Part shown: piece by piece, positions 57,640 through 64,000 of the stretch
Position numbering within the stretch: position 1 is the stretch's first letter
Layout of the letters: each line of letters starts with the position of its first letter
Source: Candidatus Peribacteria bacterium
GTDB lineage: Bacteria > Patescibacteriota > Gracilibacteria > UBA1369 > UBA12463
Assembly: GCA_943355055.1 (NCBI GenBank)
Contig: CALREA010000002.1
Location: 1-64,000 of the forward strand
DNA length: 64,000 bases
Direction: 5' to 3'
Translations under genes and position numbers: made by a program
The notes under the pieces: model-generated
Database searches by the model: none
Told to the model about the DNA's origin: nothing
What the model saw: only the letters and a program-made list of their open reading frames with translations

Positions 57640-59210
57640 AGATTTGTGGTTATCAGATTTTCTCCGGTCATCTCTATCGGCTTTGCAATTTCGAGCATAG
57701 AGAGAAGCGTGGTGGCTACGTCCTTTAATTCACCATTTTGCAATTTTTCCGATTTGAATTTTTCCGATACGAGAAAGAGGGGAACGGGATTTCGCGTGTG
57801 GGAAGGACATTGTTGGCCCTTTTCCGGACCTTCATCATAAATCATATATTCTACATTGCCGTGATCGCCAGTGATAAGCGTTTCATATTTTTTTTCGATA
57901 GCGACTTTGGCAATTTTCCCGATGCACTCGTCGAGAACTTCCACTGCCTGTACCGATGCAGCAAAATTGCCCGAGTGTCCTACGAGATCGGCATTGGCGA
58001 AGTTAGCGATAATTACGTCGTATTTTTCAGATTCCATTTCTTGGATGAGCCTGTCAGTTATTTCCCGCGCGCTCATTTCCGGTACTTGCGCGTAGGATGG
58101 AGCCTTTTTTGAGTCTATGAGGATTCTATCTTCGTTGACATATGGCTCTTGGATTTGACTATTGAAGAAGTAGGTTACGTGTGCGTATTTTTCCGTTTCG
58201 GCAATTCGTAGTTGATGTATGCCATTTTTTGAGATAGTTTCTCCTAAATTGCTTGCGACAACGGGCGTTCCAAATACCACTGGAGCTATTTTTGAATAAT
58301 CCCCCATGCAGACGAAGAATGGATGTACTGTTTTTTCCGGGGTAAACCCTATTTCTGTTTCACGAGTAAAGCAGTTCGTGAGTTGACGTGTCCTATCGGT
58401 CCTGAAATTGAAAAAAATTACGGCGTCTTTGTCGCGAATGGTTGAATGTTCCGCATATTCATTGATAATAATCGGTTCCATGTAGTAATCAGTTTCTATG
58501 CCACGCTCGTAAGCGTTTTTTATTGCCTGAAACGGATCTGATTCGTGTACTCCTTTTCCGCTTACTATGAGTTCATAGGCACGTTGTGTACGATCCCAGT
58601 TATTATCCCTGTCCATCGCATAATAACGACCGCATATGGTGGCAATTACCGCTTCGGTTGCCGACCCTTTTCCCATTCCCAGTTCGATGATTTTTGTTTG
58701 TATCGCTTTGATAAAATCTCCCGCACTTCGCTCAGGGACATCGCGTCCGTCGGTGATGGCATGAATGTATGTCTTGGTGACTCCTTGGCTTTTTGCGAGC
58801 TCAAGAAGGGCATAGAGATGTCCAATGGTTGCATGAACTCCTTGGTCGGATATCATTCCCAATAGATGAAGCGCTGCTTTTGATTCGCTATTCACATAGG
58901 CACATGCATCGAGTAGCGGCTTTTTTTCAAAAAATGATTTGTCCCGTATTGCATGATTTATCGCCTCCAGGGTTTGATATACTATTCTCCCTGCACCTAT
59001 AGTGAAGTGACCGACCTCGGATCCTCCTTGCGTGTTCGAGGGGAGTCCAACGGCATCTCCGTGGCTCTTTAGTAATGAAAAAGGAAACTCACTTCGTAGT
59101 TGATTGAAGTTGGGCGTTTTTGCCCTCGTAATAGCATTTCCTTCGTAATCTTTCCCCTCGCCAAACCCATCTAGAATAATCAGAAGTGCTTTGTGTTTCA
59201 AATTTCGCAT
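57636..59210 (-). CDS. gpmI: 2,3-bisphosphoglycerate-independent phosphoglycerate mutase
   Basis: Interconverts 3- and 2-phosphoglycerate in glycolysis with two Mn ions. The alkaline-phosphatase-like core is recognised by LLIILDGFGEGKDYEGNAI, the active-site Ser in GGSEVGHFTIGAGRIVYQ, AITDGRDVPERSAGDFI, CGRYYAMDRDNNWDRTQRAY, and the metal site near the end in VIIANFANADLVGHSGN and LITGDHGNVEYM. Length of 524 is normal. It overlaps manC and follows the prepilin peptidase gene by six bases. With tpiA and pyk it gives three glycolytic enzymes in the window. Confidence 0.96.
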   Translation of the reverse strand: MRNLKHKALLIILDGFGEGKDYEGNAITRAKTPNFNQLRSEFPFSLLKSHGDAVGLPSNTQGGSEVGHFTIGAGRIVYQTLEAINHAIRDKSFFEKKPLLDACAYVNSESKAALHLLGMISDQGVHATIGHLYALLELAKSQGVTKTYIHAITDGRDVPERSAGDFIKAIQTKIIELGMGKGSATEAVIATICGRYYAMDRDNNWDRTQRAYELIVSGKGVHESDPFQAIKNAYERGIETDYYMEPIIINEYAEHSTIRDKDAVIFFNFRTDRTRQLTNCFTRETEIGFTPEKTVHPFFVCMGDYSKIAPVVFGTPVVASNLGETISKNGIHQLRIAETEKYAHVTYFFNSQIQEPYVNEDRILIDSKKAPSYAQVPEMSAREITDRLIQEMESEKYDVIIANFANADLVGHSGNFAASVQAVEVLDECIGKIAKVAIEKKYETLITGDHGNVEYMIYDEGPEKGQQCPSHTRNPVPLFLVSEKFKSEKLQNGELKDVATTLLSMLEIAKPIEMTGENLITTNL

Positions 59211-59216
59211 GAAGGT

Positions 59217-60032
59217 TTAAGCCAGAAGAAGTACTCGCAGGTACCAATCGATCATCTGTGAGCCGAAAAGTACGCTTAGGATTGTACCCGTAACGAGAAA
59301 TGGCGCAAAGGGTATTTTTGATCCTATTGAAGCCTTTTTCGTGATAAGAAGACCAATGGAAAAAACAGCCCCCATGAGATAGGCAATAAAAAGAGCTACA
59401 ATCAGCTTTTCCCAGCCAAGTATGATTCCCATTAGAAGTCCCAAAATGACATCTCCCGTTCCAACCCATCTACCTCTGGATATGAGGAGTTGAAGTTCGA
59501 AGAATATGGCTCCACATGCCGCTCCTGTAATGTAGTTTTGAGGAAGGGGATTGCCACTTACCATGTTTCCTATGAGAGCCAGAAGTATTCCTACATAGGT
59601 AAATATATCCGGTATTTCCTGATAAAGTAGATCGTAAAAGAAAATAGCAATCAGGGTAAGCGACACCGCTTCATACCGTATGAAATTGAAAAAAATGGAT
59701 GAATCGATGGTTGGCACGATCGCTGAAAATTCTCTGCCCATGAACGGAAATTTGAAATATATCAACATACAGATCAAGCCTGAAATTATTTCAATCCATA
59801 CGTACATTGGAGATATTTTTTCTTTGCAATACCTGCATTTTCCTTGTAGTCCCACGTAGCTTATGATCGGAATGAGATCTATTGCCATGATGTTTTTGTG
59901 GCAATGGGAACATTGTGATCGTCCTAGGAAAATACCTGCAATTTCATGCCGCGTGCGATAGATTACTACGCTCAGGAAACTTCCAAGCCCTGCTCCTATG
60001 TAAAACAATATCACTGCGATAAAGATGTCCAT
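59217..60032 (-). CDS. pilD: Type IV prepilin peptidase (PilD family)
   Basis: Membrane aspartyl protease that cleaves, and often methylates, prepilins. The N-terminal part has the family opening GAGLGSFLSVVIYR and the zinc Cys pairs CSHC and CRYC. The C-terminal protease part with eight or so membrane helices has one catalytic Asp in FYDLLYQEIPD and the other in GTGDVILGLLMGIILGW. Length of 271 is typical. No pilin or pilus motor genes are in the window, but the PilC-N-like protein at 41461-42843 may belong to the same system. It lies between a TPR protein and gpmI. Confidence 0.94.
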   Translation of the reverse strand: MDIFIAVILFYIGAGLGSFLSVVIYRTRHEIAGIFLGRSQCSHCHKNIMAIDLIPIISYVGLQGKCRYCKEKISPMYVWIEIISGLICMLIYFKFPFMGREFSAIVPTIDSSIFFNFIRYEAVSLTLIAIFFYDLLYQEIPDIFTYVGILLALIGNMVSGNPLPQNYITGAACGAIFFELQLLISRGRWVGTGDVILGLLMGIILGWEKLIVALFIAYLMGAVFSIGLLITKKASIGSKIPFAPFLVTGTILSVLFGSQMIDWYLRVLLLA

Positions 60033-60041
60033 AGAATGTTG

Positions 60042-61652
60042 TTATGGGGTAGTGCTTAACGGTTGAAGTATTTTCGACGGACTTTCGAAATTTTCCGGCA
60101 GTTTGAATTTTGGTACGAAATCTGTTGGGGCCAGTGGTGCCGGTTGTTGAGATAGGGTTTCCTGCTGCAAAACATTTGCTTGGCCTATTTTACTTATTCC
60201 CTTGGTTGGTTCTGAGACTGGTTGTGTTGATATGGAATTTGGAGTGCTGGCTATCAGCCGATTATAGAGTTCGGCAGCGGAATTACCTACGGAGCTACCT
60301 TCTCCCAGGCGAAATGCTGTGCGATAGTATTCTTTTGCGACGTCAGCATTCGTCAGTTTCTCATAGAGTTTTCCGAGATTTAAATACGCTGCGGCCAGAC
60401 TTGGATCGAGTTCTATCGCTTTTCCCAGGTACGCCTTGGCTTGTTCGTAATCGTTTAGGCCGAGTTCCGCCCATCCTACCAGATTATATGCCATTCCGCT
60501 GTCGGGATGTTTTGCAATGGCTTGTTTCGCAAGTAAAAGTGCTTTTTCCGGTTGATTTACTTTTTCCATATAGAGCCACATGGGTCGTATGAAGTAGTTA
60601 ATATCCGAATCGTTTAACGCTACAACGGCATTATAGAGAAATGCTGCTTTTTCATAATCTTTTAGCTCTAAGTATATTTCGGCTAGCTTTTGCTGTGCTT
60701 GAATTTTGGGTTCAAATCCTTTCGCGATAGCATCTTCAATGTTATTAGCAGCGAGATCTTTCTGATTGTTAGCGCTATAGCTTAATCCCAAAAAGAAAAG
60801 CGTTTCCGGTTTGTTTTTATCCAGTTTTTTTGCCTCTTCGAGGGCGTCTATCGCATTTTTTTTATCATCAGTATTGAGATACGCATATCCAAGAAGTATC
60901 CAGGCGTCCCGATAATCTTTTTTTTCTTTCACCACGTTAAATAGTAACGGAATCGAGAGTGTATATTCACCAACTTGATTAAAACTTTTTGCGAGTAGTG
61001 TTTTGAGGTAGATTGTTTGGCTACTCTGATTAATTCCAAATTCTTCAAATGCCGATAGTACTATTTTTGCCCTTGAAATGAGATCAGGCGATCCGTTCGT
61101 CATGGCTGCTGCCGTATTTAATTCCGTTTTTGCCGTATCGTATTGACCAAAATGCGCTGCCAAAAGACCCATGTAATAGCGCTTAGCCTGACTATCCGGT
61201 AACGTTCCTAGAAGCTCATGTGCCTTTTCTATATTACGAAGCATAATATAGGTTTTTACGAGGTAGATATTCGCCTCTTGGTTATCTTTATCTTTCATGA
61301 GGAGTTGCTGATATATTTCTTGCGCTTTCGTGAAGTTTTTTTCGTCAAGTAAGAGACGACCGATTTTTAAATAGGTTTCTTTGTTCTCGGGATCCAGCTG
61401 ATTTGCGGCTATATATTCGTTTATCGCCAGGGTCGACATGTTTTTTTTTGCGTAATCATCGCCTTTTTGCATATGTTGGATGAACGTCAATGAATCGGGT
61501 TTTTGAGATGTATCCTTTGTGATTTGCCCGATAGAAATTGTATTTTTTTGAATTGTATTTTTTTTGTATTGTAGAGCGCCGGTTGCGAATAAGCCTGTAA
61601 GGATTAATCCACTGATAGCACTAGCGGCGATAATGGGTGCTATTTTTTTCAT
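60042..61652 (-). CDS. Membrane-anchored TPR repeat protein
   Basis: A short N-terminal membrane helix (IIAASAISGLILTGLFATGAL) is followed by about ten tetratricopeptide repeats over residues ~65-490 (for example ALAINEYIAANQLDPENKETYLKIGRLLLDEKNFTKAQEIYQQLL and AAAYLNLGKLYEKLTNADVAKEYYRTAFRLG). The C-terminal ~70 residues are Pro/Ser/Gln-rich and probably disordered. TPR arrays bind other proteins. Being located outside and next to the prepilin peptidase, it could be a pilus or envelope assembly factor. It lies five bases behind ruvC. No specific function can be given. Confidence 0.85.
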   Translation of the reverse strand: MKKIAPIIAASAISGLILTGLFATGALQYKKNTIQKNTISIGQITKDTSQKPDSLTFIQHMQKGDDYAKKNMSTLAINEYIAANQLDPENKETYLKIGRLLLDEKNFTKAQEIYQQLLMKDKDNQEANIYLVKTYIMLRNIEKAHELLGTLPDSQAKRYYMGLLAAHFGQYDTAKTELNTAAAMTNGSPDLISRAKIVLSAFEEFGINQSSQTIYLKTLLAKSFNQVGEYTLSIPLLFNVVKEKKDYRDAWILLGYAYLNTDDKKNAIDALEEAKKLDKNKPETLFFLGLSYSANNQKDLAANNIEDAIAKGFEPKIQAQQKLAEIYLELKDYEKAAFLYNAVVALNDSDINYFIRPMWLYMEKVNQPEKALLLAKQAIAKHPDSGMAYNLVGWAELGLNDYEQAKAYLGKAIELDPSLAAAYLNLGKLYEKLTNADVAKEYYRTAFRLGEGSSVGNSAAELYNRLIASTPNSISTQPVSEPTKGISKIGQANVLQQETLSQQPAPLAPTDFVPKFKLPENFESPSKILQPLSTTP

Positions 61653-61657
61653 AAATA

Positions 61658-62149
61658 TTATACGTGTGTAAGTTGCTGATAGGCGCTGTGTTGCGCGTGA
61701 CAGAGGGCTACGGCTATGGCATCCGCGGCATCATCTATTTGTGGTTTTGCTTTTAGATTACATATTATTTGAACCATTTTTTGTACGGATTTTTTGTCCG
61801 CGGCTCCTGTCCCGCACACTGATAATTTTATTTCTCGCGGAAGATATTCCGCATGAATAATACCCCGTCTTGCAATCGTCTCCAATATTACCCCACGGGC
61901 CTGCGCTACCGTGACAGCCGTGGTGACATTTTGAGAGAAAAATAATCGTTCAATGGCGGCTTGATCCGGATGCCACTTTTCAATTAATTCTTCTATATTG
62001 CATGCTATTTCAAGAAGTTTTTCGGCTTGTGTATCTGTTTTTTTCGTAGTGATACATCCTAAATCGAGTACATTCGAATTTCTTCCATGTATTTCGATAA
62101 TGGCGTAACCAGTTCGCGCTGTCCCAGGATCTATACCAATGATACGCAT
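61658..62149 (-). CDS. ruvC: Holliday junction resolvase RuvC
   Basis: Cuts Holliday junctions in recombination, with RuvAB. Catalytic acidic residues are visible in RIIGIDPGTARTGYAII, AAIERLFFSQNVTTA and DDAADAIAVALCHAQ. Length of 163 is normal. ruvA and ruvB are not in the window. It probably heads the run ruvC-TPR-pilD-gpmI-manC, with gaps of 5-9 bases or overlap. Confidence 0.95.
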   Translation of the reverse strand: MRIIGIDPGTARTGYAIIEIHGRNSNVLDLGCITTKKTDTQAEKLLEIACNIEELIEKWHPDQAAIERLFFSQNVTTAVTVAQARGVILETIARRGIIHAEYLPREIKLSVCGTGAADKKSVQKMVQIICNLKAKPQIDDAADAIAVALCHAQHSAYQQLTHV

Positions 62150-62209
62150 AAAGGTGAGGTTTTATACGAAGTTAGTATAGCTGAATTTACACAAGCTGCA
62201 AATGAAGCA

Positions 62210-62974
62210 TTATCGTGGAACTGCTGTCGTGTTTGGTACTCTGAATAGTGGGTCGATGATGTTTGTCGTACCTGGCTTGAAAGCCGGATCTACAATACTT
62301 GTTTCATGATTCTTCTTGAACGCAGGGTCTACAATAAAGGCTGGATCAACAATGTTTGTTTCTCCTGGCTTGAATAGCGGATCAATGATGCTCGTCGCCC
62401 CTGGTTTGAATAATGGGTCGATGATACTCGTGGATGGAACAAAGTTTCTGTTATTTCTTGCGTTTCTTATTTTTTCCAAAAGACTTAGCTTGGGTGATGT
62501 TTCTTCTTCATCCATGGCAGCTCCGGATGTTGCCTGATCTTCTTTCTTGAATAGGGGGTCGATGATGCCGGTTTCAGGTTTCTTATCGTCCTTGAAGAGA
62601 GGGTCAATGATGTCAATATCGTCATTGTTTTTTTCGAGCAGTTTCTTTATTCTTAATTTTCTATTTTGAATTTTCGAGTCTTCTTTTTTGAATAATGGAT
62701 CAATGATGCTTGCTTCATCGTTTATCTCGGTAGTTTTTTTAAATAGCGGATCGATAATCGCTGAATTATTATTTCTATTTTCAGCCTTTTTAAGCTTCAT
62801 TTTTTCCTTATTTTTCTTGAGTCTTTCCTTGATCGCCTCCGCTCTGGATAGTACGTTATCCGCTTTGGTTAACGTAGCTGTCACGTTGATAGTCGTGCTG
62901 GCGTTCGCTACGAATGTTGAAAGAATGAAGACGGAAATGAGTCCGATGCCGATAATGGTGTTTGATTTTTTCAT
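62210..62974 (-). CDS. Secreted repeat protein with ten IIDPLF/IVDPAF motifs
   Basis: Exported 254-residue protein of no known family. The signal peptide is MKKSNTIIGIGLISVFILSTFVANA. A basic helix follows (~40-66, SRAEAIKERLKKNKEKMKLKKAE). From residue 73 on, a short motif returns ten times: IIDPLF seven times (starting near 73, 90, 122, 137, 184, 196, 239) and IVDPAF three times (208, 214, 227). It is nearly always followed by K(K/P/D) or R and often preceded by S, T or N. Late copies are 12-13 residues apart in units like IIDPLFKPG(A/E)T. Two more basic helices lie between early copies. A set of docking motifs or a precursor of short peptides is possible; both are speculation. Confidence 0.85.
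   Translation of the reverse strand: MKKSNTIIGIGLISVFILSTFVANASTTINVTATLTKADNVLSRAEAIKERLKKNKEKMKLKKAENRNNNSAIIDPLFKKTTEINDEASIIDPLFKKEDSKIQNRKLRIKKLLEKNNDDIDIIDPLFKDDKKPETGIIDPLFKKEDQATSGAAMDEEETSPKLSLLEKIRNARNNRNFVPSTSIIDPLFKPGATSIIDPLFKPGETNIVDPAFIVDPAFKKNHETSIVDPAFKPGTTNIIDPLFRVPNTTAVPR
62223..62760 (-). repeat. Repeat-coding region of the IIDPLF protein
   Basis: At DNA level the motif appears as related words such as ttgaatagcggatcaatgat on the plus strand (coding for IIDPLFK in reverse). Copies differ at third codon positions, so the protein motif seems selected rather than freshly duplicated, at least for the early copies. The last ones (62340-62430) are more alike in DNA. Confidence 0.7.
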
Positions 62975-63019
62975 GCCATTATCTTTCTCCGTTTCGATGA
63001 GTTTGTCAATTGTATATGG

Positions 63020-64000
63020 CTAGATTATTGTCGTAGTTATGATGTTTTCATCTTTACTGGCATTGATAACTGTGACGACTTCCTGGCCTTTTTTTGCTAT
63101 TTTTTGCACGCGAAGGAATTGAGCCACTTCCTGAGATGCATTTTTGAAATTCATTTTTTTGACGAAGATATGATTGAGTCCCCACACAAGCGAGAGTTGA
63201 TTGCGTACTTTCTCGCTATTCGTGAAGGTGATGATTGGTTTGTAGATTCGATGCTTTGCAATGTGTTGAGCTGTGTAACCGCTCAGCGATATGGCGACGA
63301 TGAAGTCGGCATTGATGTCTACAGCGAGTTTCGTTCCGTTCAGACATGTTGCGCTTGAGATAGGGAGATCAAATTTTTTAATTTTAAAAGGAAGGAGGTG
63401 CTCGTATTTTTCCAAATTTTCCTCGGTGGCGTGAGCGACTTTTGCGAGGGTTTCTACGGCTTCTACGGGATATTTCCCCACAGCAGTTTCGTTTGATAAC
63501 ATGAGCGCGTCTGAGTGATCGAAGACAGCATTGGCTGCGTCGGATATCTCCGCTCGCGTTGCTCGCGGATTCTCAATCATCGAGTTCAGCATATGCGTCG
63601 CTGTAATCACGGGTTTACCGTAGGTGTTCGCCAATAAAATCGTTCGCTTTTGTACGATTGGTACGTTTTCCGCCGGGATCTCTATCCCAAGATCGCCTCT
63701 AGCGACCATGAGCGCATCCGAAACTTTTACGATGTCTTCCAGGTTTTTTACCGCTTCATGTCGTTCGATTTTGGCCATGACTTTCGCAGCGCATTTTTTG
63801 TCACGGAGGATTTTTTTGAGTCTGATGATGTCCGATGCTTCCCGTACAAATGATAACGCTACGTAATCCACATCGTGCTTGATGCCAAACGCGAGATCTT
63901 CTAGATCTTTTTGGGTGAGTGGATCGGCTGCGAGTGACGCCGTTGGAACGTTAATGCCTTTGCGTGATTTGATAACTCCATCTGTTTGCGCGATGGCGTA
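63020..64000 (-). CDS. pyk: Pyruvate kinase, N-terminal part outside the window
   Basis: Final ATP-forming step of glycolysis. The frame stays open to the right edge: GVIKSRKGINVP, ADPLTQKDLEDLAFGIKHDVDYVALSFV are read before the GTG at 63871 used by the ORF track, so that start is internal. Further landmarks are AKVMAKIERHEAVKNLEDI with the catalytic Lys, VARGDLGIEIPAENVPIVQK, TATHMLNSMIENPRATRAEISDAANAVFD and LSNETAVGKYPVEAVETL. The C-terminal allosteric-type domain is present (SGYTAQHIAKHRIYKPIITFT). The first ~220 residues of the family lie outside the window. The stop codon is 46 bases upstream of the start of the IIDPLF gene. Confidence 0.95.
   Translation of the reverse strand, partial: YAIAQTDGVIKSRKGINVPTASLAADPLTQKDLEDLAFGIKHDVDYVALSFVREASDIIRLKKILRDKKCAAKVMAKIERHEAVKNLEDIVKVSDALMVARGDLGIEIPAENVPIVQKRTILLANTYGKPVITATHMLNSMIENPRATRAEISDAANAVFDHSDALMLSNETAVGKYPVEAVETLAKVAHATEENLEKYEHLLPFKIKKFDLPISSATCLNGTKLAVDINADFIVAISLSGYTAQHIAKHRIYKPIITFTNSEKVRNQLSLVWGLNHIFVKKMNFKNASQEVAQFLRVQKIAKKGQEVVTVINASKDENIITTTII

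Noticed and set aside
62223-62760. Regularly repeated DNA words that could suggest a CRISPR array
   Set aside because: The repeats are in frame within a signal-peptide protein, encode one amino-acid motif, vary at third codon positions and have no uniform spacers.
63020-63871. Pyruvate kinase starting at the GTG at 63871 as a naturally truncated protein
   Set aside because: The frame upstream of 63871 to the window edge encodes conserved pyruvate kinase sequence, so the gene is cut by the window only.

Overview
The window looks like a chromosome segment of an uncultured bacterium of the Candidate Phyla Radiation (Patescibacteria), perhaps near Peregrinibacteria. This is inferred from very tight gene packing, many divergent or unrecognised membrane and secreted proteins, a PEGA-domain protein, a TrmB-type regulator, two paralogous HNH proteins and an archaeal-type triosephosphate isomerase. 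UGA is used as a genuine stop (for example in the Mur ligase fusion, rel and the PEGA gene), which argues against the UGA=Gly code of Gracilibacteria/Absconditabacteria. The start codons inspected by eye, roughly 25 on both strands, have no Shine-Dalgarno sequence. Several good sigma70-type promoters (TTGnnn, 16-18 bases, TAnAAT) can be read.

Layout. 1-3.0 kb: end of a DEAD-box helicase and a large unknown helical protein. 3.2-4.6 kb: tail-anchored protein and HNH protein 1. 4.65-5.13 kb: AT-rich intergenic region with a ~54-bp imperfect direct repeat. 5.1-8.1 kb: pyrH-frr-rseP. 8.2-10.5 kb: dnaA and a FecR-like protein. 10.5-12.8 kb: mltG, ybaB, rplY. 12.8-14.2 kb: a small module flanked by near-identical 30-bp repeats, holding a secreted protein with an internal duplication and an internally deleted EVE protein. 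14.4-20.1 kb: hppA, a membrane protein and a Rel synthetase with a degenerate hydrolase domain. 20.0-22.6 kb (minus): recO, ftsX, a RibL-like nucleotidyltransferase and a membrane protein. 22.7-29 kb: gatCA, argS, a TrmB-like regulator, holA and an orphan with a consensus promoter. 29.1-33.6 kb: tpiA, hpf, an O-antigen-ligase-like protein and a riboflavin kinase-Mur ligase fusion. 33.7-40.3 kb: truB, wecA-like, dnaG, rpoD, greA and PEGA protein. 40.2-45.5 kb (minus): small membrane protein, divergent lgt, PilC-N-like protein, pyrG, trpS. 45.7-50 kb: HNH protein 2, a PriA lacking helicase motifs, a small unknown and an EamA transporter. 50.1-52 kb: a secreted HExxH protein and tRNA-Arg(UCG). 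52-64 kb (minus): a SecDF fusion with an inserted parvulin domain, cupin, lipoprotein, manC, gpmI, prepilin peptidase, TPR protein, ruvC, a secreted protein with ten IIDPLF-like motifs, and the 3' part of pyruvate kinase.

How the parts fit. Information processing dominates (dnaA, dnaG, rpoD, greA, holA, recO, ruvC, priA, argS, trpS, gatCA, frr, truB, hpf). Envelope and export genes form a second theme (SecDF, RseP, Lgt, prepilin peptidase, MltG, FtsX, WecA-like, O-antigen-ligase-like, ManC and cupin). Glycolysis is represented by tpiA, gpmI and pyk. The most unusual items are the riboflavin kinase-Mur ligase fusion (which with the separate RibL-like protein could replace bifunctional RibF), the SecDF-parvulin chimera, the IIDPLF repeat protein and the repeat-flanked module at 12.8-14.2 kb.
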